64,000 bases of DNA from Streptomyces sp. P9-A2 (lineage in GTDB: Bacteria; Actinomycetota; Actinomycetes; Streptomycetales; Streptomycetaceae): positions 7,192,001-7,256,000 of the forward strand of contig NZ_JAZIFX010000001.1 in NCBI RefSeq assembly GCF_036634175.1, in the 5' to 3' direction. Position numbers and translations under genes: made by a program. This document shows, piece after piece, positions 34,012-42,841 of the stretch. The notes below the pieces were generated by a model that saw nothing but the letters and a program-made list of their open reading frames with translations, did no database searches and had not been told where the DNA came from. Position 1 is the stretch's first letter; each line of letters starts with the position of its first letter.

Positions 34012-36261
34012 CTAATGGGGCGAATCGCCACCCGGGCCCCGGCCTCGTACCGCGGTCGCGTCCGCCGCTGTCTCCCGGGACGACGGAAGCAACTGGCCGC
34101 CGGTCAGGCCCCCCGACAGCAGCCGTGCCGTCTCCTCCGCCAACCGCGTCGCCCGCCCCGCCTCCGCCCGCAGTTCGTGGACGCGGCGGAACGCCTCCCC
34201 GTACCGTCGCTGCTCCTCCAGCGGCAGCAGCGGGACGCGCAGCCGGCCGGGGCTGACGTTCAGCACCGTGCTGCCGGTGGACGCGCCCGCGATGTTGTCC
34301 TCGGCGCCCAGGAAGCCGGCGAGGAACCAGGCGTCCAGGCGGGCCGGGTCGGGCCGGAACAGGTGGACGTGCGGGCCGAGCAGCGCACCGGCCTCCGCCT
34401 CCCCGACGACCAGGGCCATCGCACCGCCGCCGCCGCTCGCGACCGCGCGGACCAGCACGTCCCCGGCGGCGATCACCGGTGCCGTGTCCGTACGTACCGT
34501 CGCCGGGTCGCCCGTCGGGCCCGAGCCCCGGGAGATGTCCGAACCGGTGAAGACCGGGCGGGCCGCGTCCGCGCCCGCTCCCCGCCCGCCCTTGCCGGCG
34601 CCGTCGTCGTCTCCGCGCCCGCGTGATCCCTCCGGCGTCGTCCGCAGCAGCGTCAGCGCGCCGCCCCGCGCGAGGTCGGCCGCGGTCGCCGTACGCCACT
34701 CCCGGGCCGAACCGCCCGCCGCGTCCCAGTCGTCGTAACCGGCCGCGCGGCCGAGGGACTTGGCGGCCTTCACCAGGTTCCGGCGCGTCGCGTCGGCCTC
34801 CGCCGCCAGCTTCGCCGGGTCCACCTCGGAACGTGAGGCGCGTACGAGACGGGTGGGCGTCAGGTCGACGGTTTCGTCCAGCAGGTCGACCATGTCGACC
34901 GCGCGCGCGACGCCGGGCTCGTCCTCGAAGGCGTCGGGGTCCGCCGCGAAGGCGTGCCACGCGCCCAGGGCCCGGCCGGTGATCCGCTCCCAGTCCAGCG
35001 AGGCGGACCGGCTGCCGCCCCGGGTGCGCGGGCCCGTCCGCGTGTCCGTCTTCGCGTCCGCCGCCGACGACTCCGCGGTGTCGACGAACAGCACCGACTT
35101 GCGCTCGGCGCCGCCCGGTTCGGGCCGTTGCAGGATCCAGATCTGCAGGCCGATGTGGAACGGCACCGACGCGCCGACCGGCAGCGCCACCACCGCGCGC
35201 AGGGCACCGCTGCGGACCAGTTCCGCCCGTACCCGGCGGCCCGAGGCGCGGCCGGCCGTCGCGGGCGGCAGGAGCAGGGCCGCGTGGCCGCCGGGCGTCA
35301 GGTGGGCGAGGGAGTGCTGCACCCAGGCCAGCTCGGACTCGGCGCGGGCCGGTACGCCGTACGCCCAGCGCGGGTCGTACGCCAGCTCGTCGTACCCCCA
35401 GTCCCGGTCACCGAACGGCGGGTTGCACAGCACGGCGTCGGCGGCCAGGTCGGGGAAGGCGTCCGCGCGCAGGCTGTCGGCGGCGCGGACGGAGACGGTG
35501 GTTCCGGGCGGTGCCGTCAGCAGCAGGCTCACCGCGCTGCGCCGTGCCTGCACGGGGAGGACGTCCTGGCCGTACAGCTCGGCCGCACCCCGGCGGGCAG
35601 CCGCCTCGAGCAGGGCGCCGCTGCCGCAGGCCGGGTCCAGGACGCGGGCCGGGGCGCCGGGCAGGAGGCGCGCGAGGAGGTCGGCGAGCGGGGGCGGCGT
35701 GCGGTACGCGCCGCTCGCCGCGCTGTCCTCCAGCTCCCGCTCCGCGAGCACGCCCAGCGTCGCCTGGCCGCCCTCGTCCCGTACGCACACGTACAGCGCG
35801 CGGAGTACGGCGGGGTCGACGCCCGCGAAGCGCACGCCGCCCCCGCCGGGCACGGCGTCGGCGACGCCCGCCGCGTCGCGCTCCGCACGGACGGCGATGT
35901 CCGTGTCCGAGAGCTGTGCCGCGGCCGTGAGCTGGTCCGGGGTGCGGCGGGCCGCCGCCAGGACGAGGAGCAGCAGGTCCGCCGTGGCGCCGTCATCGCC
36001 GGAGCCCTCGCCGGTGCCGTGGGCGCTGAGGCGGAGGGTCGTGCGCAGTTCCTCGGCCGGACTGGCCGCCGAGGCATAGCCGCGCGAGGCGAGCCATGCC
36101 CTGACCGCCTCCAGGTCGTACAGGGGACTGCTCTCCGCGCCGCCGGACGGCTCGGGGAAGTCGTCGTACCGGCGGCGCCAGTTGCTGACGGTGGCACGCG
36201 TGACTCCGGCGATGCGGGAGATCTCGGCGGCGGTCACCTGTGCGGACGACTGCTGGGGCAT
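34012..36261 (-). CDS. Solitary N6-adenine DNA methylase with N-terminal HTH and C-terminal specificity-like region
   Basis: 749 aa. Residues about 8-50 form a HTH (AAEISRIAGVTRATVSNWRR). The methylase core has SAM motif DPACGSGALLEAA and catalytic NPPF in CNPPFGDRD. The last ~250 residues contain a half-HsdS-like target-recognition region (VFTGSDISRGSG, RLRVPLLPLEEQRRYGEAF). Modification and DNA specificity are thus fused, with a DNA-binding front. The ATG at 36261 is used because it starts just before the HTH. The gene is divergent from a DndB-like gene and follows no restriction gene of its own. It may be an orphan methylase or part of a defence unit with its neighbour. Confidence 0.85.
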   Translation of the reverse strand: MPQQSSAQVTAAEISRIAGVTRATVSNWRRRYDDFPEPSGGAESSPLYDLEAVRAWLASRGYASAASPAEELRTTLRLSAHGTGEGSGDDGATADLLLLVLAAARRTPDQLTAAAQLSDTDIAVRAERDAAGVADAVPGGGGVRFAGVDPAVLRALYVCVRDEGGQATLGVLAERELEDSAASGAYRTPPPLADLLARLLPGAPARVLDPACGSGALLEAAARRGAAELYGQDVLPVQARRSAVSLLLTAPPGTTVSVRAADSLRADAFPDLAADAVLCNPPFGDRDWGYDELAYDPRWAYGVPARAESELAWVQHSLAHLTPGGHAALLLPPATAGRASGRRVRAELVRSGALRAVVALPVGASVPFHIGLQIWILQRPEPGGAERKSVLFVDTAESSAADAKTDTRTGPRTRGGSRSASLDWERITGRALGAWHAFAADPDAFEDEPGVARAVDMVDLLDETVDLTPTRLVRASRSEVDPAKLAAEADATRRNLVKAAKSLGRAAGYDDWDAAGGSAREWRTATAADLARGGALTLLRTTPEGSRGRGDDDGAGKGGRGAGADAARPVFTGSDISRGSGPTGDPATVRTDTAPVIAAGDVLVRAVASGGGGAMALVVGEAEAGALLGPHVHLFRPDPARLDAWFLAGFLGAEDNIAGASTGSTVLNVSPGRLRVPLLPLEEQRRYGEAFRRVHELRAEAGRATRLAEETARLLSGGLTGGQLLPSSRETAADATAVRGRGPGGDSPH

Positions 36262-36312
36262 GACGGAAGACCTGGGCCTCTCGATAGCGGACGTCAACAA
36301 CTTACAGCACCC

Positions 36313-36361
36313 GTCAAACCTGTCTAGATGTTTGACAGTGTTTTCAAAGGCGTGCTTATCT
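36313..36361 (+). promoter_or_regulatory. Divergent promoter region with GTCAAAC-N10-GTTTGAC palindrome
   Basis: A perfect 7-bp inverted repeat (36313-36319 and 36330-36336) is made of two back-to-back TTGAC boxes. The right one continues as TTGACA, 18 bp, TTATCT (-10 at 36356-36361), a good promoter for the DndB-like gene. The left one faces the methylase gene. A single repressor, perhaps the HTH of the methylase itself, could shut both. Confidence 0.6.
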
Positions 36362-36502
36362 GGTGACGCTTCCGCAGGGAGTCGCAGTCATTCGGCTCGG
36401 CGGCCCCGTTCGGTCGTGCCGTTCCGCCGCGCGGTTCAGCGGTGCCGTCCCACGTCTGCTGCGTGAGCTCTTACGTCTGTCCGAACTCCGGGGGGAGTCA
36501 CC

Positions 36503-37729
36503 ATGCGCCTGACCATGCCGACCGGTGCCGTCGAGGGAACCCGGCTCACCGTCATGCCGTTCCGCGACGACGCCGTCGTCGGAACGATGGCGGTGCCCAC
36601 ACTCGTCCAGCTCGTCCCGTCACCCCGGGCCGAGGAGGACCCGAGGAGGCTGAAGGCCGCCTCCGGCCTGATACGCCGCCACGCCGAACTGCGGGCCACC
36701 GTGCAGCGCACGCTGAAGTCCTCGCAGAAGGGCAAGAACGTCGGGCCGTACGCCGAGTACATCGCCGCCGGCCTCAAGGGCGAACTCGGCGCCGCCTGGT
36801 CCACCCCGCCGATCACGCTCTGGCACGCCGGACCGCTCGCCGCGCTCAGCGACGAACTCGTCCCCGGCAGCGGCCTGCGCACCCTCACCGTCGCGCCCGG
36901 CACCATGGTCGTCGCCATCGACGGCGAGACCCAGACCACCGCCTGGCACGACCTCTACGACGACCCCGAGACGTACGGCCTGACGTACCCCGAACTCACC
37001 CGGGTGCGCCTCCCGTTCGAGCTGTACGTCGACCTCGCCCCGGCCGACGCGCGCCAGATCTTCTACGACCGCAACGTGCAGGGCGTCGACGTCGCCAAGA
37101 ACCTCGCGATGTCCATGGACCAGCGCGACGCCGGCACCCGGCTCGCCCACCTGGTCGCCGACTCCGTCCACGTCGACGTGGACGGCCGGCGAGTGCCGTT
37201 CGCCCGGCTCGTCAACGTCAGCAAGCGGCAGGTGTCGACCGGAGACCGCGAGGTCGTCACCCTCTCCGCGCTGCGCGCCCTCGTCCTCACCACCCTCTAC
37301 GGGCGCGGCGGACTCCAGCGGTCCGCCGAACCCGTGCACGAGAACGACCTGCCGGGCAGGAACCGGCCCGAGCCGGTGGAAGCGGCCGTCGTCCCGGTGC
37401 TCGGCCAACTGATCGCCCGCTACGCCCGTCACCTGACGGACCGCAGCGCCCTCACCGCGCCCGCCGTCCTCGCCGGACTGGGCATCGCCGTCCACCACAC
37501 GATGCCGTGGAGCCAATCGACGTCCGCGTTCCGCCTGGAGGACCTGGTCCGCCTCCTCGACGACATCCACTGGGAGCGCGAGGCGAAGTACTGGGACGGC
37601 GTCGCCGCCAAGACCGGCACCTCCGGGCGCCTCAACTTCAGCGGCGGCGTGAAGGACTCCGGCGGCCGGGTCGCCGACGCGATCCTCTACCCGGCGACCG
37701 AGGCGGGCCGCAGGATCCGGGGCTTCTGA
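36503..37729 (+). CDS. DndB-like (DGQHR-domain) protein
   Basis: 408 aa. Recognised by the DndB/DGQHR layout: an N-terminal region with AVPTLVQLVP, a central VVAIDGETQTTAWHDLY that replaces the DGQHR signature by DGETQT, LPFELYVDLAPADARQIFYD, NVQGVDVAKNLAMSMD and a helical C-terminus. DndB is the regulator of DNA phosphorothioation genes. Relatives outside dnd clusters are common near restriction systems and are thought to be defence factors. No dndA, dndC, dndD or dndE genes are here. Ribosome site GGGGGGAG before ATG. Divergent from the HTH-methylase, which suggests joint regulation. Confidence 0.75.
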   Translation: MRLTMPTGAVEGTRLTVMPFRDDAVVGTMAVPTLVQLVPSPRAEEDPRRLKAASGLIRRHAELRATVQRTLKSSQKGKNVGPYAEYIAAGLKGELGAAWSTPPITLWHAGPLAALSDELVPGSGLRTLTVAPGTMVVAIDGETQTTAWHDLYDDPETYGLTYPELTRVRLPFELYVDLAPADARQIFYDRNVQGVDVAKNLAMSMDQRDAGTRLAHLVADSVHVDVDGRRVPFARLVNVSKRQVSTGDREVVTLSALRALVLTTLYGRGGLQRSAEPVHENDLPGRNRPEPVEAAVVPVLGQLIARYARHLTDRSALTAPAVLAGLGIAVHHTMPWSQSTSAFRLEDLVRLLDDIHWEREAKYWDGVAAKTGTSGRLNFSGGVKDSGGRVADAILYPATEAGRRIRGF

Positions 37730-37823
37730 ACCCCGGCGAGCGCCCCCACCCCCCTCGACTTCAACTCATCCCACATCGCGCACAGCGATCCACGCACGCG
37801 TCACACGAAAACGGAGCACGACC

Positions 37824-38471
37824 ATGTCCTTCCAGCAGCCCTCCCCCTCCTCCTCTCCGCAGCCCGGCCACGGCGCCCAGGGCCCCTACATCCCCGGCGC
37901 ACCCACCGGCTACGGCGCCCAGGGCCCCTTCGGCCCCGGCACGCCCACCGGCCCGGTCCGGCCCCCGAAGCAGCACGGACGGTGGCTGAAGTACGGGGCG
38001 ATCGCCTTCGTCTCCCTGTTCATCGGGGTCGGCATCGGAAGCAGCGGCGACGGCACGGCGGCGGCGGACACGGCAGCCGCCGACACCAAGTCCGGGCCGA
38101 GGCCGACCGCCACCGTCACCGAAACCGCCAAGGCCGCCGACGGCGGTGACGGTGACGCCAAGCCCGTCCCCACCGTCACCGAGACCAAGACGGTCACCGC
38201 CAAGCCGAAGAAGACCAAGAAGCCGGGCCCGGCGACCAGCTTCTCGGGCGAGGGCGAGTACGTCGTCGGCGAGGACATCAAGGCCGGCACGTACAAGACG
38301 GCCGGAGCGGACGGCGACTTCGGCTGCTACTGGGAACGGGCCAAGGACGCCAGCGGCGAGTTCGGCTCCATCATCGCCAACAACAACCTGAACGGCCCGG
38401 GACGGGTGACCCTCAACACCGGCGAGTACTTCAAGACCAACCGGTGCCAGGAGTGGAAGAGGGTGGGCTGA
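37824..38471 (+). CDS. Membrane-anchored protein with disordered linker and C-terminal beta domain
   Basis: 215 aa. A Pro/Gly/Gln-rich cytosolic start (repeated GAQGP blocks), one transmembrane helix (about 53-72, YGAIAFVSLFIGVGIG), a Thr/Lys-rich extracellular linker (VTETKTVTAKPKKTKKPG), and a compact C-terminal domain with GEYVVGEDIKAGTYKT, GCYWERAKD and a final Cys, probably a disulphide-linked beta fold. This domain is widespread in actinobacterial surface proteins. The function is unknown. Confidence 0.75.
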   Translation: MSFQQPSPSSSPQPGHGAQGPYIPGAPTGYGAQGPFGPGTPTGPVRPPKQHGRWLKYGAIAFVSLFIGVGIGSSGDGTAAADTAAADTKSGPRPTATVTETAKAADGGDGDAKPVPTVTETKTVTAKPKKTKKPGPATSFSGEGEYVVGEDIKAGTYKTAGADGDFGCYWERAKDASGEFGSIIANNNLNGPGRVTLNTGEYFKTNRCQEWKRVG

Positions 38472-38475
38472 ACCG

Positions 38476-38790
38476 GTGTCCGTTCCGGACGACCGTCTCG
38501 TAGCCGAATGGGGACAGGTTCTGCTGAAGACGGCCCGCGCGGGTGCCACCATCACCTGGCGCGAGTTGCTGAAGCAGACCGGGACACGTCCCCAGGACGT
38601 CAGCGGGACACGTCAGGTGCGTCTCCTCGCCGCCGTCGACGCGCCCCGCGCGAAGGCGCGCAAGCCGCTGCTGTCCAGCCTGATCACCTTCTCCAGGCAG
38701 GCACAACCGAACGACGCCGCGCCCCCTTTCTTCCGTCAGGTGCTCTTGCTTCCCACCTGGCACTACTTCCTCTGGAACCTCACGTCCCAG
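38476..38790 (+). pseudogene. 5' fragment of a gene of unknown function
   Basis: GTG start 5 bp after the previous stop. About 105 residues look like genuine protein (LVAEWGQVLLKTARAGATIT, WRELLKQTG, QVRLLAAVDAPR), and then the frame enters low-quality sequence with Ser/Arg/Cys composition. The family usually continues for another 100-200 residues, so the 3' part is lost. From 38790 to 39034 no gene is seen. Confidence 0.45.
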
Positions 38791-39034
38791 TCTCCAGGTG
38801 TCCAACATCAAGGGGAAGCTTCATCTCGGACGTGTACCCGGCCATCGGGCTCTGCCCACCTTGCGAGTCCCAAGCCCTCCTGGCGTGGTGCACCGTGGGG
38901 CTCGCGGCGCGGCTGGGCCGAACGGTGTCGAGGCTTCTGCCGATACCAACCATTTTCAACTTATTGCCCCGGAACGCCATCCAAGTCCCGCCCTGAGACG
39001 TATCCCATGTGTAGCAAGTTTCAGGAGGAACGCA

Positions 39035-39205
39035 ATGGCTATCTTCAGCAATCTGATTCCTGCCAATCGCCGGGACCGCAACAACGACACGTCGCGCCGC
39101 GATGACTTCTCGGGGCACGACCACGGGCGCGACCACGGGCGCGACCACGGCGACCGTCACGGCGACCGCCACGGCCACGGCGACCGTCACGGCTACGGCC
39201 ACTAG
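39035..39205 (+). CDS. His/Asp/Gly-repeat micropeptide ahead of an ABC exporter
   Basis: 56 aa with a strong ribosome site (CAGGAGGAACGCA before ATG). The first half (MAIFSNLIPANRRDRNNDTS) resembles a leader. The second half is built of HDHGRDHGRDHG and DRHGDRHGHGDRHGYGH units, with about a dozen His. Repeats of this kind bind divalent metals in other proteins. An ABC exporter gene starts 82 bp downstream on the same strand, so the peptide could be its cargo or a metal buffer. No family is recognised, and expression is inferred only from the start signal. Confidence 0.55.
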   Translation: MAIFSNLIPANRRDRNNDTSRRDDFSGHDHGRDHGRDHGDRHGDRHGHGDRHGYGH

Positions 39206-39287
39206 TGACACACCACGGAGGCTGAGCGGACCGTAGACCGGAAGGTCCTGGTCCGCTCCGTCCGTCCTTCCACGAGGAACGCATGCC

Positions 39288-41135
39288 ATGGTGCATGTCC
39301 TGCGGCGTCTGCTGTCGGTGGGTGAGGCTTCCGATGTGGTGGCGGCCGCGCCCCCGGTGTCTCCGCGCGAGGTGTTCCGGCGGTTCTGGCCCTATACCCG
39401 CGGCGGTCGGCGCTGGTTCGCTCCCATCGTCCTCTTCAGCCTGATCGGCCCCGCCCTCGACGCCACGGAGATCTGGCTCTTCAAGATCGTGGTGGACGAT
39501 GTGCTCGTTCCCCGCGACGTCGGACCGCTCCTGTGGATCGCACCGACCTATCTGGGGCTCATCATGGGCTCCGGCATTCTGGGGTTCGCCGACGACGTGA
39601 CGTCCACGTGGGTCAGCGAACGCTTCCTGCTGACGCTTCGCTCCGATGTGTTCCGGCACGTCCAGGGCCTGTCGCTCGGATTCTTCGAACGCCGACGGCT
39701 CGGGGACGTGTTGTCGCGTGTGACGGGCGATGTCGACGCGGTCGAGACGTTCCTGCTCTCGGGAGTGGCGGACGCCCTCTACTACGTGATCCGCCTGGGT
39801 CTCTTCCTCGGTCTGCTGTTCTATCTGCAGTGGGATCTGACCCTCCTCGCCCTCGTCATCGTGCCGCTGTTCTGGGGCGCCGCCCGGCACTTCTCGCGGC
39901 TGATCAAGGAGGCGTCCCGGGAGCGCAGGCGCCGCAGCGGTTCGATCAGCGCGATCGCCGAGGAGTCGCTGGGCAACGTCGCCCTGGTGCAGGCGTACAA
40001 CCGGCAGAGGTGGGAAGAGCGCCGGTTCGAGCGTGAGAACGTCGGCAGGTTCCGGGCCACGATGGCCTCGACGCGGATCCGCGCCGTCTACGGATCCGTC
40101 GTCGAGGTCGTCGAGGTGTCCGGTGTCCTCGCGGTCATGAGCCTGGGCACCTGGAAGCTGGCCCAGGAACAGCTCACGCTGGGCGGACTGCTGGTCTTCC
40201 TGGCGCTGATCGGCAACCTCTACAGTCCGGTCCGCGGTCTGTCCCACCTCGGCACCACCTTCTACGCGGCGTCCGCCTCGGCCGAACGGATCATCGAGTT
40301 GCTGGACCAGCGGCCGCAGGTCGTCGAGGCCGCCGGCGCCCGCCGGATCGGCCGTGCGCGGGGTGACGTGGAGTTCGACGGCGTCTCCTTCCGCTATCCC
40401 GGTACGCCGTCCTGGGCACTGTCGGACGTGTCGTTCCACGTGGCAGCCGGAGAGACGTTGGCGCTGGTCGGGGCCAGCGGGGCCGGCAAGTCGACGGTCG
40501 CGAAGCTGCAGCTGCGCTTCTACGACCCCGACCGGGGCGCGGTCCGCCTCGACGGGACGGATCTGCGGGACCTGCGCCTGTCCGACCTGCGGGAGAGCGT
40601 CGCGGTGGTCCTGCAGGAGACGCTCGTCTTCCACGGCACCGTGCGGGACAACATCGCCTACGGCCGGCCGGAGGCGACGGAGGCGGACATCGTCGCGGCG
40701 GCGCGCGCCGCGGACGCGCACGAGTTCATCGAGCTGCTCCCGGAGGGCTACGACACGATGGTCGGCCAGCGCGGCCGGACGCTCTCCGGCGGGCAGCGCC
40801 AGCGCCTGGCGATCGCCCGCGCGATGGTCAGGGACGCGCCCGTGCTCCTCCTCGACGAACCGACCACCGGCCTCGATGTGCGGTCCGGCCGGCGGATCAT
40901 GGACCCGCTGCGCCGGCTCATGGCCGGGCGGACGACCGTCGTCATCTCCCACAACCTGCTGACCGTCCGAGACGCCACGCGCATCGTGGTTCTCGACCAG
41001 GGCGGGATCGTCGAGTGCGGCGCCCACGACGACCTGCTCGAGCGCGGCGGGACGTACGCCCGGCTGCACCGGCTGAACGCCCTGGCCGGTGCCGCCCCAG
41101 CCGGGTTCTCGGCCCCTGGGACGGTGCTGCCGTGA
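39288..41135 (+). CDS. ABC exporter, fused membrane and ATPase domains
   Basis: 615 aa type IV half-transporter. Six transmembrane helices between about 40 and 330 (with VLSRVTGDVDAVETFLLSG and the coupling region), then an ATP-binding domain: Walker A VGASGAGKST, Q-loop VLQETLVFHG, signature TLSGGQRQRLAIARAM, Walker B VLLLDEPTTGLD and H-switch SHN. It should form a homodimer that exports a lipid, drug or peptide. No N-terminal C39 peptidase is present. The next gene, a protein kinase-like protein, overlaps by 4 bp (GTGA), so kinase and exporter are made together. Confidence 0.9.
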   Translation: MVHVLRRLLSVGEASDVVAAAPPVSPREVFRRFWPYTRGGRRWFAPIVLFSLIGPALDATEIWLFKIVVDDVLVPRDVGPLLWIAPTYLGLIMGSGILGFADDVTSTWVSERFLLTLRSDVFRHVQGLSLGFFERRRLGDVLSRVTGDVDAVETFLLSGVADALYYVIRLGLFLGLLFYLQWDLTLLALVIVPLFWGAARHFSRLIKEASRERRRRSGSISAIAEESLGNVALVQAYNRQRWEERRFERENVGRFRATMASTRIRAVYGSVVEVVEVSGVLAVMSLGTWKLAQEQLTLGGLLVFLALIGNLYSPVRGLSHLGTTFYAASASAERIIELLDQRPQVVEAAGARRIGRARGDVEFDGVSFRYPGTPSWALSDVSFHVAAGETLALVGASGAGKSTVAKLQLRFYDPDRGAVRLDGTDLRDLRLSDLRESVAVVLQETLVFHGTVRDNIAYGRPEATEADIVAAARAADAHEFIELLPEGYDTMVGQRGRTLSGGQRQRLAIARAMVRDAPVLLLDEPTTGLDVRSGRRIMDPLRRLMAGRTTVVISHNLLTVRDATRIVVLDQGGIVECGAHDDLLERGGTYARLHRLNALAGAAPAGFSAPGTVLP

Positions 41136-42049
41136 GTGTCCCGGCGGTGCGGGCCGCCCCGCCCCTGGCACCCGGCACGAGACCGGTCCCGGGCTACGAG
41201 GTCCTGGCGCATCTGGCGCGCACCGGCTGGCTCGACGTCTACGACGTCTGGAGCGAGGAACGGGACTGCCGCTGTGTGATCAAGGCCGTGCGCCCCAACC
41301 GCCGGGACCAGGAGCAGCTGCGCGACCAGCTGCTGCGTGAGGGGCGGTGGCTGGGGGCCTTCACCCATCCGCACCTGGTCCGCGCGTACGAGACGTTCGA
41401 GTCGCCAGTGCCGCTCGTCGTCCTGGAGACGCTGACCGGCGAAACGCTGTCCCACCTCGTCCACCGGTTGCGACGCCGGCCGTCCGCCGCCGACGTGGCG
41501 CTTCTCGGGGTGCAGCTGTGTTCCGCGATCCACTACCTCCACGGTCAGGGTCTGCTGCACCTGGACCTCAAGCCGTCGAACGTGGTGGTGGACTGCGGTC
41601 ACGCGAAGGTGCTTGACCTGAGCATCGCGCGGCCGCCCGGGCCCGCGCCCGCGGGGGTGGGCACGTTCTGCTACCTCGCTCCCGAGCAGGCCCGCGGCGG
41701 GCCGCTGTCGGCAGCCGCGGACGTGTGGGGCATCGGCATCACGTTGTACGAGGTCGCCGCCGGGGACGTGCCGTTCGGCCGCGGGGATTCCCGCGGGGTT
41801 TCTCCCCGTGGGGAGAAAGAGGACGAGCCCTGCGACGGCAGCGTCACGGGCGGCCGGGACGACTGGTATCCGCAGCTGGAAGGGACCGCCCCACCGATCG
41901 GCTCGCGGCGGCGTCTGCCCGGGAGGCTCGCGGCGGCCATCGACGGCTGCCTTCGGACCGATCCGTCGTCCCGGCCCTCGGTTGCCGAACTGGCCGCCGC
42001 ACTCGACGCGACGCTGCCCGGCCCGGGGCGCCGCACCGCCCGCCCCTGA
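41132..42049 (+). CDS. Degenerate serine/threonine kinase-like protein coupled to the exporter
   Basis: 305 aa with a kinase fold: VIK lysine (CVIKAVRP), PHLVRAYETFE, HLDLKPSNVVV in place of HRDLKPSN, DLS in place of DFG, and YLAPEQARGG. The glycine-rich loop is not conserved (LARTGWLDVYDVW). Loss of the HRD Arg and of the DFG Phe/Gly argues for a pseudokinase or an enzyme of low activity. A charged insertion (GVSPRGEKEDEPCDGS) near residue 225 contains a DNA palindrome at 41799-41818. No membrane segment is seen. It probably regulates the ABC exporter encoded just upstream. Confidence 0.8.
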   Translation: MSVPAVRAAPPLAPGTRPVPGYEVLAHLARTGWLDVYDVWSEERDCRCVIKAVRPNRRDQEQLRDQLLREGRWLGAFTHPHLVRAYETFESPVPLVVLETLTGETLSHLVHRLRRRPSAADVALLGVQLCSAIHYLHGQGLLHLDLKPSNVVVDCGHAKVLDLSIARPPGPAPAGVGTFCYLAPEQARGGPLSAAADVWGIGITLYEVAAGDVPFGRGDSRGVSPRGEKEDEPCDGSVTGGRDDWYPQLEGTAPPIGSRRRLPGRLAAAIDGCLRTDPSSRPSVAELAAALDATLPGPGRRTARP

Positions 42050-42070
42050 GGCCGTGGCGGGGCGCCGATT

Positions 42071-42841
42071 TCACGCGCTTCGGCCGGTCTCGAAGTGGCC
42101 GGTGGCGAGGACGGTGCCGTCGGAGGTGGTCAGGCGGGCGCCGGAGAGCGCCGCGGGGTCGACCGGGGCCGCCGCGCCCCATTCACCACGTCCGTTGCTC
42201 AGGGTGAACGTGCCCACGCGGATCGTGGTGCCGTCCGTGCGCTCCAGGAGGCAGACGACCTTGCCGCTGTACGGAGTGCCGACGGCGGCAAGGTCGACGG
42301 TCATATAGATCCAACCCGGTTCCCCCGGGTCTCCCGGGTGGGCGTAGACATCGCCGGCCGACGGCCCGAGGCCCGAGGCCGAGGTCAGCTCTCCCTCCAT
42401 CAAAGGCGTCTGGATCTCCACGGCGGGGGAGCTCGAGGCCGTGACACTCTCGATGGCGGTGCCGACCGCCCAGCCGGTGAACCCGAACGCGAGTGCGAAC
42501 GCGGCCGCGGCGGATGCGACCCGCAGCCGGACACGGCGTGCGCGACTGCGGACCGCCTTGTGCGCGAGGTCGGACGCCCGCGTGTGGGGGTCCCCCTCGC
42601 GCGCCGTCACGTCCTGCAGTCTGCGCGCCACCCGGGTCTCGAACCCGAGCGGCGGCTCGCTGCCCGGCACCAGCCCGATCAGTCCGTCGCCCACCAGGGT
42701 CATGTGCTCGATGTACTCCCGACAGGCCGCGCACCGCTCCAGATGCGCGACCGCCATCGCCCGCTCACGGCCGGGCAGCACGCCCAGTGCCATCTCGGCG
42801 CCGATCTCCCGCAGCGCCTCGCAGGTCACGTCACTGGCCAT
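42071..42841 (-). CDS. Anti-sigma factor, RskA-like
   Basis: 256 aa. Cytosolic N-terminus with a zinc-binding anti-sigma motif (HLERCAACREYIEH), one transmembrane helix about residues 107-130 (ASAAAAFALAFGFTGWAVG), and an extracytoplasmic RskA-type domain (VYAHPGDPGEPGWIYMTVDL, VVCLLERTDGTT). It holds the cognate sigma factor at the membrane until regulated proteolysis frees it. The start overlaps the sigma gene by 11 bp. Convergent with the kinase-like gene, 21 bp apart. Confidence 0.88.
   Translation of the reverse strand: MASDVTCEALREIGAEMALGVLPGRERAMAVAHLERCAACREYIEHMTLVGDGLIGLVPGSEPPLGFETRVARRLQDVTAREGDPHTRASDLAHKAVRSRARRVRLRVASAAAAFALAFGFTGWAVGTAIESVTASSSPAVEIQTPLMEGELTSASGLGPSAGDVYAHPGDPGEPGWIYMTVDLAAVGTPYSGKVVCLLERTDGTTIRVGTFTLSNGRGEWGAAAPVDPAALSGARLTTSDGTVLATGHFETGRSA

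Noticed and set aside
36503..37729. A complete DNA phosphorothioation (dnd) system
   Set aside because: Only the DndB-like protein is present; no dndA, C, D or E homologue lies in the window.
39045..41171. A long minus-strand frame opposite the ABC exporter
   Set aside because: No family motifs, typical antisense composition, and it also covers the His-rich micropeptide and its ribosome site.
41780..41820. Possible CRISPR repeat (GGGGATTCCCGCGGGG and TTTCTCCCC palindrome)
   Set aside because: Only one copy, inside a coding gene, and no spacers or cas genes nearby.
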